From positions 1-32,676 of IMG/VR virus record IMGVR_UViG_3300042376_000854: a stretch of 32,676 bases of DNA; one strand, 5' to 3'. A model generated the notes under the pieces. It was not told the origin of the DNA, did not search any database, and saw only the letters and a list, made by a program, of their open reading frames with translations. Shown piece by piece: positions 21,818 through 29,654 of this stretch (position 1 is the first letter of the stretch; the number at the start of each line of letters is the position of its first letter). The position numbers and the translations under genes are program-made. This DNA comes from a virus.

Positions 21818-24015
21818 TATTTTCTAATTAAAAGTTTAAATTCTGCTAATCCCACATTTGGATCGTGGCTCATTTCAACAATGTTGCCTAAATAGGTATC
21901 ACTAAAACAACGGAAACGAATAGCCCCATAAACATCGGCTTTGATTAACTCAAATTGAGCCATCGTTAACGGTGCGCTAAATGTTGCATAAATCGCTTGC
22001 CATATTGGTGTTGGTGCAACAACATCGGTGCTAATTACCGTTTGATTTTCAGTTACGACTCCCGTTTCAATAAAACACTGGTCGGCAAATCTTGACTCTG
22101 CAATATAGTTACCCGTTCCGCTTGTAAACTTTAACGCCTCATTTGTTATCGTTGGTGTTGGAGCTGCTATTGATTTAAACCAACGCATTAAATTACGTAA
22201 TGGAGTTAATCTTAAATTCATTCTTGTTGATGGTGAGTATAAGTTAGCGGGGTCTGTTGTGCCTCGATAAGCATAAAGGATATCATCTTCCACTATTGCA
22301 TTGATAATAAACAAGTCATCATCATAACGCCAATCGCTTGTTCCCGTTTTTGCTTGTGATTTCCTGCGAGTTATTTCAATCGTATAACCTGCTGCAATCA
22401 AATCGGACATCAAGTCTAATTCAGTAGGGTTTGAGTCTATGTTTCTACGATATTGCCTTTGCGTATTTGTTTCATCAAGCCCGTTATATTCTTCAGCCTC
22501 CCATTTGTTATATCCAACAGTAACCGTTCCGTAAATCAAATCCTTTGCGGTTGTGAACGTAGCTTTGTCAACTAATCCAACATCGACAACTACGTTTGAA
22601 TTATAAAAATAATCAATGCTTGCAACTTTTAACTCAGTTTCGTTATTGTCAAATCCCCATCCAATGTTAAATATTTTGCGGCACTGGTCAATTAAATATT
22701 CAAAGTTTACAAATAGTTTGGGTGCGCTTGGCTCAACAACATTGCGTATAAATGAGCCTTTGGTTATTTGGTAGAAGTCCAAACAAGCCTTTAAACTTGA
22801 CTCAACTTCTAATGATGGGCAGCCACTTGGCATGTAAGCAGTTGATAAAAATTCTAATAATTCGGGTAAGTAAACAGATGTGCAAATTGTGGGGTCGCAT
22901 TCGGAGTTAAGCGACATCTCTATTTTAGATGTGTTATCGTAGTCAATATTAATATTTACCTCACGGGTGCTAAACCCATCCCATACTAAACGCTCAACAA
23001 AACATTCAAAGCAGTAAAATAAATAATCTGAATCTTGATAATTTGGAGTGCTGAAATATGTTTTATTAAATGCTAATGATTCAGGTATTCCTGAAGTGCA
23101 AGCAATAATTCCAATACTATTAGTATCAAGTTGCACAAGTGTTCCAGTTATGCTATTGTATTTAAATAGTTTTAATGTTGGTATTATTTCACCATCAAAA
23201 TTAGTAAACTCTACATTAAAAGTCCCTTTGCAAATTATATCAATAGTTGCATCATTATCAATGCAATTTAAAGGGTCTGAAGTTCGTTGCCAAATAGTCA
23301 AAAATCTACCAAATGAACTAAATGAGCCTGACGGGTTTGTTGCAAACGCCGATGAAATTGATACGTTTCCGCTTGTTGTCGGTATTAATGTTATTCCGTT
23401 TACATTAAACTCTCCTATTTCTTGCGAATTTCGCTCTGGAACTTGCATGCAAAAGTTTATGTAATAAAATGCACTCGCACCCGTTGGAAAGACTTGTGCA
23501 TTACCGCTATTTGTCCCATCATTAAAAGCCCTATTCTGCAAAAATATATCTTGCCCCTCAATGTTTAGCTGCCTTAAAGTCATCGGAGTAATCGCATCAT
23601 TGTCAAAGTTAGTTGTTGCTTCGACATCGACATCTTGCCCCATACGTGACATAAATATATCAGTACATTTTGCTGCGGTTATGGTGCATTTTATATAGCA
23701 AAAGTCATCACAAATGCGTTCAAAGGTATTGAAATCAAATGCCCCTCTAAAGTATTCGGTGTATGTTGTTTCGCCCTCACATTTATATTCTATTAACAAC
23801 TCCATTTGCCCGTTTGCGCCATTAGTAGTGTATTCAGTTAATAACATCGTAAACGCACTATCTACCCATTGAAAACTACCCGTATCAACTGTTGAGAATA
23901 TACCATGATTAACCATGTCGCGGTTAAGTGAAAACGACACGCCATCCCATCCAACTGGCTCATCAACTACTGTTGTAGTAGTATCTGCCTCAATAAATGT
24001 CCATTGCCACTCCAT
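21817..24015 (-). CDS. Large tail protein, tail-tip type
   Basis: A 732-residue protein following the tape measure gene with a TAATG overlap. The early segment VGWDGVSFSLNRDMVNHGIF recurs in large tail proteins of Bacteroidota phages by my memory. The middle contains domains of strands and turns and many Cys (FERICDDFCYIKCTITAAKC). The end part is less regular. Its place makes it the counterpart of distal-tail and tail-tip proteins. It is likely to shape the tail tip and may help cell entry, but no enzymatic motif is visible. Confidence 0.6.
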   Translation of the reverse strand: MEWQWTFIEADTTTTVVDEPVGWDGVSFSLNRDMVNHGIFSTVDTGSFQWVDSAFTMLLTEYTTNGANGQMELLIEYKCEGETTYTEYFRGAFDFNTFERICDDFCYIKCTITAAKCTDIFMSRMGQDVDVEATTNFDNDAITPMTLRQLNIEGQDIFLQNRAFNDGTNSGNAQVFPTGASAFYYINFCMQVPERNSQEIGEFNVNGITLIPTTSGNVSISSAFATNPSGSFSSFGRFLTIWQRTSDPLNCIDNDATIDIICKGTFNVEFTNFDGEIIPTLKLFKYNSITGTLVQLDTNSIGIIACTSGIPESLAFNKTYFSTPNYQDSDYLFYCFECFVERLVWDGFSTREVNINIDYDNTSKIEMSLNSECDPTICTSVYLPELLEFLSTAYMPSGCPSLEVESSLKACLDFYQITKGSFIRNVVEPSAPKLFVNFEYLIDQCRKIFNIGWGFDNNETELKVASIDYFYNSNVVVDVGLVDKATFTTAKDLIYGTVTVGYNKWEAEEYNGLDETNTQRQYRRNIDSNPTELDLMSDLIAAGYTIEITRRKSQAKTGTSDWRYDDDLFIINAIVEDDILYAYRGTTDPANLYSPSTRMNLRLTPLRNLMRWFKSIAAPTPTITNEALKFTSGTGNYIAESRFADQCFIETGVVTENQTVISTDVVAPTPIWQAIYATFSAPLTMAQFELIKADVYGAIRFRCFSDTYLGNIVEMSHDPNVGLAEFKLLIRK

Positions 24016-26279
24016 TAGTTTTTAAGTCTTAGTTTGGTGTTTCTAAATTCAACTTTGCTATTTTCTTTGATGAGGTACTTAGTGTATCCAGCCTCATCCA
24101 TTTGAATGTTAACGCTCGATTTATTACGTGCTAATACTTTGCCTAACTTATCGTAGTCGAAACCTTGATCGGCTTGTTGTTGCTTGCCTTGAAACTGCGC
24201 TGCTAAATCAAATGTTCCGTTTGCAAGTGCGGTTAAGATGTTGTTTGCAAATGTTGGCTCAACATCTCGGTTTTGTATTGCGCTCAATGCAGGAAAGTAA
24301 TCGGAGTTAATGCCGGCAGGAACAACACGTTCGCCATGTGATAAGTAAGCTAAGTTTGAATCGCTGCGGCCCGTACCTTTGCCAACTAAAAACTCAGTTC
24401 CATCAGCAAACTGCGGAATAGGTGTTGATTGAATAACTGCTATTTGTGCGGCGGTGGCTACAGTCGCTGCAATAATTCCAGGGGCTGCCGCAGGTGTCCA
24501 CCCGTAAACTGCTAATGTTTTGCTTACTGCCAATGCTCCGTTAATTATCGCTTGCGCAATCGCTGCGGCCCTATCCGCTTCAAATGCTTGTTGTTTTAAT
24601 CTACGTTCTTGTTCTTGGTAACGTTTCTCAATCTGTAATCTTTGAGCATCGGTTAAGTTTTTATTGCTTAACTCGGCATCGCGTTGTTCATTAAGGGAGG
24701 TAAGAAGTTGCTCTGTTTCGGCATTTCTGCGGTTTTGATTGATGGTGAACACTGTATCTGAAACTACTTTGGCTTGGTCGATGGCAAAGGAAGTCCACAT
24801 CTTAGCTTGTTCCTCTTGATACTTTGCAGCATCGGCTTGAAGTTTTTTAACTCGGTTTATTCTATCAATCCAAATGTTGACATAGCCATCACCTGCTTTT
24901 GTTGCTTCTTTAATATCTAAATCAGTTCTTTTTTCAAAAGTTTTTTTATACTTTTCTAATTCATCATTTAACTGTTCTTGCCTTAATATTTTCTCATTAT
25001 TAGTCAATGAATTATCAAGTTGAATTTGTGCTTTTCTTAGCCTTATTATTTCTGCATAATAATTTATTAATTTAGATGTATCAGTTGTTTCGCGCATCAA
25101 TATTTCGTAATTTGCTATCTGATCTCGAATTTGAAGTAATTGTTTTTTTATAAACTCATCATCGGCTTGCTTTTGAATCCTTGCAATGTGTTCTGCTTGA
25201 CGTATTGCGGCATCGGCTTGTTGCTTGTTGTGTTTATCATTAATATCTTTAACGTCTTGTAGGTATTTTTTATGAAGAAGTATGCTATAACGCTCAATTT
25301 CATCGCCACTTGCTTTGCTTTTTATTAATTCTTGCTTTTCTTTTTCGTATGATAGTTTTAATAACTCCAATTCTTGTTCCCTTGCATTTTTAATTAATTC
25401 TATTCTAATTTTATTGCTTTTATCTATCAAATCTTTATTTCCAGCAACAGTAGCAAGTTTTTTCTCTAACTTTGCACTTTCATCCTCTGCAAACATCATT
25501 TCAGTAACCAAGTATGCCAATCCTGCAACCAATAATGTTATTCCAGCAGTAGCCACCGCAGTTGCAGTTGCTATACTCGTTCCCATAACTCTTGCGCTAA
25601 CCGCCACCGCTTTTTGCGCTCCATCCAAAACCATCGTCCTCAAAGCCCCCTCAGTTGTTGCAATATTCGCCAACTCCTGAACGCCCTGAAGTAATGCCAT
25701 TGCGCCCTGCGCTTGCGCTAATGTTTTAGTTAACTTTTCATTCTCATTTCCAAACAAAGCGGCAGCACCAGCAGCAACAGAAGCCGCTGCCGCTATACCT
25801 CTAAACGCAGTAACAACCGCATCAATGCGCTTTGTATCGCTTGCTAATGCTTTAACCTTGTCGTTAACATCGCCAATCGTATCTTGTAATTCAGCGGCTC
25901 TCTTTGTGGCTTCACGTAATTCCTTTTCGCCAAGTGATCCGCTTGAAATTTGCGCTTTCAATTCTCGCAATTCGGCTTTCATTGACTTGAAACCAGTACC
26001 CGCTTTCTTGGTTTCGGCAGTTACTTCGGCTAAGTGGTCGGCAAATCCTTCCATAACACCTGCCTGTATTTCGGCCATTAATCCCTCAACTTCGGAGTTT
26101 AGTTTACCGAACTCAGTTGTGGATTTATTTAAGTTTTGTATGAACTCTTTTTGCTCATCGTTAATTTTAGCAAACGAAGCGGCATCGGCTTCACTTATTT
26201 TGCCTAAGAGTTGTAGTTGGTCAATCGCGGGTTTAAGCCCTGATGTGTCGGCAACAAACTTTATTATTACATTTTCCAA
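24015..26279 (-). CDS. Tape measure protein
   Basis: A 754-residue protein with the marks of a tape measure: an N-terminal KFVADTSGLKPAIDQLQLLG segment, long coiled-coil regions, a hydrophobic Ala-rich stretch with several membrane-like helices (about residues 160-265) and a second charged coiled coil. It sets tail length and helps DNA pass at infection. It lies just downstream of the chaperone gene and its frameshift extension. The start is probably the TTG at 26279. An ATG at 26286 is in another frame and would join only if one G were missing (MAVENVIIKF). Confidence 0.75.
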   Translation of the reverse strand: MENVIIKFVADTSGLKPAIDQLQLLGKISEADAASFAKINDEQKEFIQNLNKSTTEFGKLNSEVEGLMAEIQAGVMEGFADHLAEVTAETKKAGTGFKSMKAELRELKAQISSGSLGEKELREATKRAAELQDTIGDVNDKVKALASDTKRIDAVVTAFRGIAAAASVAAGAAALFGNENEKLTKTLAQAQGAMALLQGVQELANIATTEGALRTMVLDGAQKAVAVSARVMGTSIATATAVATAGITLLVAGLAYLVTEMMFAEDESAKLEKKLATVAGNKDLIDKSNKIRIELIKNAREQELELLKLSYEKEKQELIKSKASGDEIERYSILLHKKYLQDVKDINDKHNKQQADAAIRQAEHIARIQKQADDEFIKKQLLQIRDQIANYEILMRETTDTSKLINYYAEIIRLRKAQIQLDNSLTNNEKILRQEQLNDELEKYKKTFEKRTDLDIKEATKAGDGYVNIWIDRINRVKKLQADAAKYQEEQAKMWTSFAIDQAKVVSDTVFTINQNRRNAETEQLLTSLNEQRDAELSNKNLTDAQRLQIEKRYQEQERRLKQQAFEADRAAAIAQAIINGALAVSKTLAVYGWTPAAAPGIIAATVATAAQIAVIQSTPIPQFADGTEFLVGKGTGRSDSNLAYLSHGERVVPAGINSDYFPALSAIQNRDVEPTFANNILTALANGTFDLAAQFQGKQQQADQGFDYDKLGKVLARNKSSVNIQMDEAGYTKYLIKENSKVEFRNTKLRLKN

Positions 26280-26287
26280 CTGCCATA

Positions 26288-26560
26288 TTATTTAGGCTGT
26301 TTAGGTTGTGGCTTCTTTGCTTCGTTGGCAAAGAAAAAGAAATCGTACAAATTTAATAAATTTATTTGATAATTAGCAGGTAAATATTTTAACACTGTTA
26401 TTTTTAATCTTTCTCGGCTTGCAATTCCATCCCTAACGTCTGTAATGAAAGAATATCCGCTTGTATCTGTTCTACCTTTTCCACTATGCTCAAATACATC
26501 AGGGAAGTGCTGTCGGATTGTTGCAAAAACGGTACTAATTTCTTTATTGGCATTGACAAA
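26288..26560 (-). CDS. Frameshift extension of the tail chaperone (GT-like)
   Basis: A 90-codon open stretch in the -1 frame that begins at the run of nine T and ends 9 bases before the tape measure start. It has no ATG, and an in-frame TAG stands just before the T run, so it can only be made by slipping from the chaperone frame. The reading is protein-like throughout: ISTVFATIRQHFPDVFEHSG, SFITDVRDGIASRERLKITV, LKYLPANYQINLLNLYDFFF. The predicted fusion has 239 residues. Its place directly before the tape measure matches the lambda G/GT chaperone arrangement. Confidence 0.75.
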   Translation of the reverse strand, partial: FVNANKEISTVFATIRQHFPDVFEHSGKGRTDTSGYSFITDVRDGIASRERLKITVLKYLPANYQINLLNLYDFFFFANEAKKPQPKQPK

Positions 26561-27006
26561 AAAAAACTATCTCCAGCGTTATCTTTCCAATTCTTGATTT
26601 TCTTTTCGTTTGCCTTAAAGTCGTAACGTGTCAAAGGCTCATTCTTATCCACAAATGCAACTGATGCTACTTTGTAAATAATTTCTTTGCTTACAATGTA
26701 ATTACATCGTTGCTCAAAATAAGCCTGCAGTTTAATGATTTCGTTGAGGTTTATTTTCTTAGGATCACTTAACAACTTACTCATAGCCGCGTTGTAATTC
26801 TTAATGTAATCGTTGGTTACTCCGTTTTGCATTTCTTGATAGAATGTCAATGCCTCCAATCCACGCTCGTATGGTAGGTTGTTCTTATCAACAAACTCAA
26901 AGTAATCAATGCCTCCACAATTAAATGCGAATTGAAGCGGGTATTCTGCTTTATAAGTTGGTGGCAAGTTCTTGAAGCGGTTTTTTAGGTTGGTTATTAA
27001 GTTCAT
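26404..27006 (-). CDS. Tail assembly chaperone, zero-frame product (G-like)
   Basis: A 200-residue, helical protein immediately before the tape measure, the position of tail assembly chaperones. It starts MNLITNLKNRFKNLPPTYKA and has long amphipathic helices. Codons 147-149 read AGT TTT TTT, followed by TTG, which is a run of nine T that allows -1 slipping. The zero-frame product ends after another 51 codons (FLQQSDSTSLMYLSIVEKVE then the end), so both products share the first 149 residues. The first 56 bases overlap the end of the upstream small gene. No sequence family was recognised; the call comes from position and the frameshift. Confidence 0.65.
   Translation of the reverse strand: MNLITNLKNRFKNLPPTYKAEYPLQFAFNCGGIDYFEFVDKNNLPYERGLEALTFYQEMQNGVTNDYIKNYNAAMSKLLSDPKKINLNEIIKLQAYFEQRCNYIVSKEIIYKVASVAFVDKNEPLTRYDFKANEKKIKNWKDNAGDSFFLSMPIKKLVPFLQQSDSTSLMYLSIVEKVEQIQADILSLQTLGMELQAEKD
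26558..26566 (-). promoter_or_regulatory. Programmed -1 frameshift site
   Basis: On the minus strand nine T follow AG, reading AGT TTT TTT TTG in the chaperone frame. The heptamer T TTT TTT fits the slippery pattern X XXY YYZ. Immediately before it the -1 frame has a stop (TAG), and after it the -1 frame is open for 90 codons to 26288. Confidence 0.75.
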
Positions 27007-27151
27007 AGGTTTTATTTCTTGTGTTTATAATAATTTTATCTGAATCTTTGTTGTAGCTTCGTTTCTTAGCAGCACCCCCACATCCACATGTTTGACCGGT
27101 GAAAGTCCAACCAAGTGATGTTAAGAGTTTATGGGCGGTTTCAATCTCCAT
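26951..27151 (-). CDS. Small protein with a Cys motif
   Basis: A 66-residue basic protein. It has a motif TCGCGGAAKKRSY (about residues 21-33), where two Cys and Gly residues might bind metal. Its end overlaps the start of the chaperone gene by 56 bases, and its start overlaps the end of the upstream membrane protein gene by 11 bases. No function is known. The overlap means one stretch of DNA codes for two proteins. Confidence 0.45.
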   Translation of the reverse strand: MEIETAHKLLTSLGWTFTGQTCGCGGAAKKRSYNKDSDKIIINTRNKTYELNNQPKKPLQELATNL

Positions 27152-27434
27152 AATAATATAGTTTACTTATTAAAGCATTTACACCACATAGCACCAATAG
27201 ATAAGGTACTATTGCAAGGCTTGGCATGAGGTAAAACCAACCAAGTAAACCCCAAACCGAAGCCATGCAAGGTGGGCAGTCGAATAGTGGTTTGCTGCTA
27301 TATTCACCAACTATTGACCTAATATATTCAGCAACGGGTGCAAATAACATCCCATCGCGTGTTAGTACGTGAACGCCTAAACAAACGAGGCTATTCAGGA
27401 CAAGTACAAGGAATAGTTCCGTATGAATTATCAT
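27141..27434 (-). CDS. Membrane protein with a CPPCMAS motif
   Basis: A 97-residue protein with hydrophobic segments at about 5-22 (TELFLVLVLNSLVCLGVHVL) and 70-88 (YLMPSLAIVPYLLVLCGVNA). Between them it reads KPLFDCPPCMASVWGLLGWF, a CxxC pair before a Trp-rich helix. I recall similar small phage membrane proteins with this CPxCMASxWG motif but no function. The start overlaps the upstream gene by 44 bases. A role as a tail-operon membrane accessory cannot be excluded. Confidence 0.5.
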   Translation of the reverse strand: MIIHTELFLVLVLNSLVCLGVHVLTRDGMLFAPVAEYIRSIVGEYSSKPLFDCPPCMASVWGLLGWFYLMPSLAIVPYLLVLCGVNALISKLYYYGD

Positions 27435-27762
27435 CTTGTGTAATGTTTATAAAGTTAACTGTTATTGATGAGTAGGTTAAATCGCAAACGGTGAAGTTAA
27501 TTGGTGCGCAATTGCTATCTGCAGTATAAACCTCAACTAATACTGGTCCCGTTCCAACGTGCCAAAAGTTATTGTTTGCAACAACTAAATCACCAGTGTA
27601 TTCACTTGCTTCAATCGTGCGCTTTACTACCCATCCATTAGGATAAGTCATTTTAACAATGTAATCATTACCTGCAACAAGTGTCGAGTTAGTAATTACA
27701 AGTTCTTCAACACACCCGCTAATATCTTGGGTGTAGGTTGGTAGGCAGTTTAGTATTGGCAT
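27391..27762 (-). CDS. Small beta-rich structural-type protein
   Basis: Started at the ATG at 27762 the product has 123 residues (MPILNCLPTYTQDISGCVEE). A start 12 codons upstream at 27798 is a TTG and lacks a leader. The protein is strand-rich with Cys residues (NCLP, SGC, NCAP, VCD, CTC) and few charges, which suits an external virion protein. It comes before the membrane protein and chaperone genes. Nothing closer can be named. Confidence 0.5.
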   Translation of the reverse strand: MPILNCLPTYTQDISGCVEELVITNSTLVAGNDYIVKMTYPNGWVVKRTIEASEYTGDLVVANNNFWHVGTGPVLVEVYTADSNCAPINFTVCDLTYSSITVNFINITQDDNSYGTIPCTCPE

Positions 27763-27764
27763 TG

Positions 27765-27827
27765 TTATTTTCTGTATTGTGCCATGCGAGTCCACCAAAG
27801 GATTAAGGCAATTATTATTTCTATCAT
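27765..27827 (-). CDS. 20-residue hydrophobic micro-protein
   Basis: The ATG at 27827 opens a 20-codon frame (MIEIIIALILWW then TRMAQYRK) that starts 6 bases after the stop of the TOD1-like gene and ends 2 bases before the next ATG. It would be a single-span membrane peptide with a basic tail. Both ends fit tightly between the neighbours, but the frame is very short, so the case is only suggestive. Confidence 0.3.
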   Translation of the reverse strand: MIEIIIALILWWTRMAQYRK

Positions 27828-27833
27828 ATTGTT

Positions 27834-28487
27834 TTAGTTATAATTCATTAATTCTGTATTCAACAAATCGAAGTCAAAGGTAATATATTTTGTTTTAAAC
27901 TTATGCAATAAATATGGTAAACTTAATTGGTCTTGAACTGAATAAATGTTATTGTGAAAAAACCATTCTTTTAATAAATTATATTCAGTATTTTCAACCA
28001 ACTTGCTTGAATAAATAAAACAACCAGCAGCAAACAACTTATTGTCAACAAATGTTTTATCGCTTAAATAATCCTCCACTTGTTTATCCATGTGTTCGCC
28101 AACGTATCTGCTATTTAAATAATGATTGCCCTGCTCAATTAAAATGTTTACAAACTCTAATTCGGTTTGTATGCTGCATCTATGTGAATGATTAAACAAA
28201 CCTATCTCAGCATCGCCTAATTGATTAATAAGGGTTTCAATTATACCGTTATTTAATGTAAACTTTGAGTCAACCCAAATGTAATAATCATAACCAGGAC
28301 TTGAAATCCATTCTAACATTTTAGGTATTTTACCCTTCAACCTTGGGTGCATGCTCAATAACCTTGATGGTGTGTTTGAGTCATTGTATATTTTAACATC
28401 GACATTTAACCTTTCAATCTCTTCTTGATTGTTAACGATAAGACTTTGATTATCGCCAAAGTTGCATGATACAAGTCTTATTTTCAT
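27834..28487 (-). CDS. TOD1/MUCI70-like glycosyltransferase
   Basis: A 217-residue protein. Segments SRLLSMHPRLKGKIPKMLEW and YDYYIWVDSKFTL (about residues 41-78) resemble the TOD1/MUCI70 glycosyltransferase-like domain (formerly DUF616), in which a basic-aromatic stretch precedes WxD. A later DQLSLPY and a C-terminal aromatic segment fit the same family. It lies in the glycosyltransferase/methyltransferase cluster and overlaps the methyltransferase gene by 4 bases (ATGA). It may use a nucleotide sugar to modify a virion protein or host glycan; the acceptor is unknown. Confidence 0.55.
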   Translation of the reverse strand: MKIRLVSCNFGDNQSLIVNNQEEIERLNVDVKIYNDSNTPSRLLSMHPRLKGKIPKMLEWISSPGYDYYIWVDSKFTLNNGIIETLINQLGDAEIGLFNHSHRCSIQTELEFVNILIEQGNHYLNSRYVGEHMDKQVEDYLSDKTFVDNKLFAAGCFIYSSKLVENTEYNLLKEWFFHNNIYSVQDQLSLPYLLHKFKTKYITFDFDLLNTELMNYN

Positions 28488-29062
28488 TGCTTTGTTATTT
28501 TGTAAATAATTTCAACTCCGTAACCAGTTGGTGTTTTTAGCGTTTGAACTTCAACAAGTTTAGGCGAGAATGATTCTAATATTTCATTAAATTCTTTTTT
28601 TGAAATTGATAAATCAGGCACATCAACTCCATGTTTTAAATTATGCGCCAACTCTTTTGTTTCACTATCACTTAATGGAATAAACAAAGTTACTACCACC
28701 TTGTTAACTGCTGAGCATAAAGCGTTATTTAGTATTTTTTGCCAATTATAATTATGTTCTAATACATGCCTTAGATGTATTCCGTTTGCCAATGTCGTAT
28801 AATTACATAAATCAATAAATTTCTTATCTGCAAACGGAGTATCGCTGCCATCAACACCAATTGCATTTGGTAAATGATTTAAAAAACCACCTGCTCCAAC
28901 TCCCCAATCTTCAACAACATCTAAGCCTCTTAAAAAATCGGCAGCTATATTGTATGTTTCTGTTTCGGAATACTTATATGCGCTCGGTGTTGTTCCTAAG
29001 TCTTTATACCAATTATCCCACTTATTTACGTTACTTTGCATACTTTGTCTTATAAATTTCAT
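28484..29062 (-). CDS. Class I SAM-dependent methyltransferase-like protein
   Basis: A 192-residue protein with a methyltransferase motif I at about 51-60 (EDWGVGAGGF) followed by VDGSD (70-74), the pattern for S-adenosylmethionine binding. LRHVLEHNYNWQKILNNAL resembles the motif after the core sheet in class I enzymes. The next strand (KVVVTLFIPL) fits the fold. No DNA-methylase motif (DPPY or PCQ) was seen, so a small-molecule or sugar substrate is more likely than DNA. It overlaps the upstream glycosyltransferase by 32 bases; a later ATG at 29041 is possible. Confidence 0.55.
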   Translation of the reverse strand: MKFIRQSMQSNVNKWDNWYKDLGTTPSAYKYSETETYNIAADFLRGLDVVEDWGVGAGGFLNHLPNAIGVDGSDTPFADKKFIDLCNYTTLANGIHLRHVLEHNYNWQKILNNALCSAVNKVVVTLFIPLSDSETKELAHNLKHGVDVPDLSISKKEFNEILESFSPKLVEVQTLKTPTGYGVEIIYKITKQ

Positions 29063-29639
29063 TATCCCTTAACTGAATCATTCCAAACTCCTCCAGTCTT
29101 GAAGTTGTGCTAATCTCTGATTGCAACGCTAAGCCATGTAATACAAACGGTGTCGCGTGTTGAGCCAACCAATCATCACCGTTGGCGATAAGTAGGTCAT
29201 CAGGTATAGGTACATACTTTGATTTGTGTATTAACATTAAACAACCCCATCCATAAGGTCGGTCTTTCATTGGTTTTAAGTGAATATTATGGTCTGCCTT
29301 TAGTTGGTAGTTGCTAAAGTCCATGCCGATTATGCCAGTGTGCTGCAAACTGTCATCATAGATACCTAAGAATGATGGATTGAAGTTAATATCATCGTTG
29401 CAAATTAATATGTTCTCAAATTGGGAACGTTCAACTCCGTAATTCCATGATGGGTTGACGTAGGTGTTTTCGGGCATTAAGTGGATTGATAACTTTGCGC
29501 TTTCGGGCGTTGGCCTATACTCACTTGGGTTGTTATCAATAACTATCACCTCTCCCACAAACTCACACGCGCAAAGGTCAGCTATGAGTTGCGTTATACG
29601 TGGTGACTTCCAAAGTGTAGGGATTATTGCTGTGAACAT
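29031..29639 (-). CDS. GT2-like glycosyltransferase
   Basis: A 202-residue protein with the start of a family 2 glycosyltransferase: MFTAIIPTLWKSPRITQLIA, followed by VIVIDNNPSEYRP (residues 31-43). The middle has ENILICNDDINFNP with NDD (81-83) in the metal site. It is short for the family, so it may be a trimmed version. It is the first gene of the modification cluster and lies right behind a promoter-like element at 29658. It likely adds a sugar with the other two enzymes, but the target is unknown. Confidence 0.55.
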   Translation of the reverse strand: MFTAIIPTLWKSPRITQLIADLCACEFVGEVIVIDNNPSEYRPTPESAKLSIHLMPENTYVNPSWNYGVERSQFENILICNDDINFNPSFLGIYDDSLQHTGIIGMDFSNYQLKADHNIHLKPMKDRPYGWGCLMLIHKSKYVPIPDDLLIANGDDWLAQHATPFVLHGLALQSEISTTSRLEEFGMIQLRDNEIYKTKYAK

Positions 29640-29654
29640 TTAGTTGGTTTTTCG

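Noticed and set aside
23048-23464. 138-codon frame opposite the large tail protein gene
   Set aside because: Shadow of a well-supported gene; no start signal.
25825-26295. 156-codon frame on the plus strand opposite the tape measure gene
   Set aside because: It mirrors the coding frame of the tape measure gene, has Ser/Ala-rich low-complexity content and no leader; typical antisense shadow.
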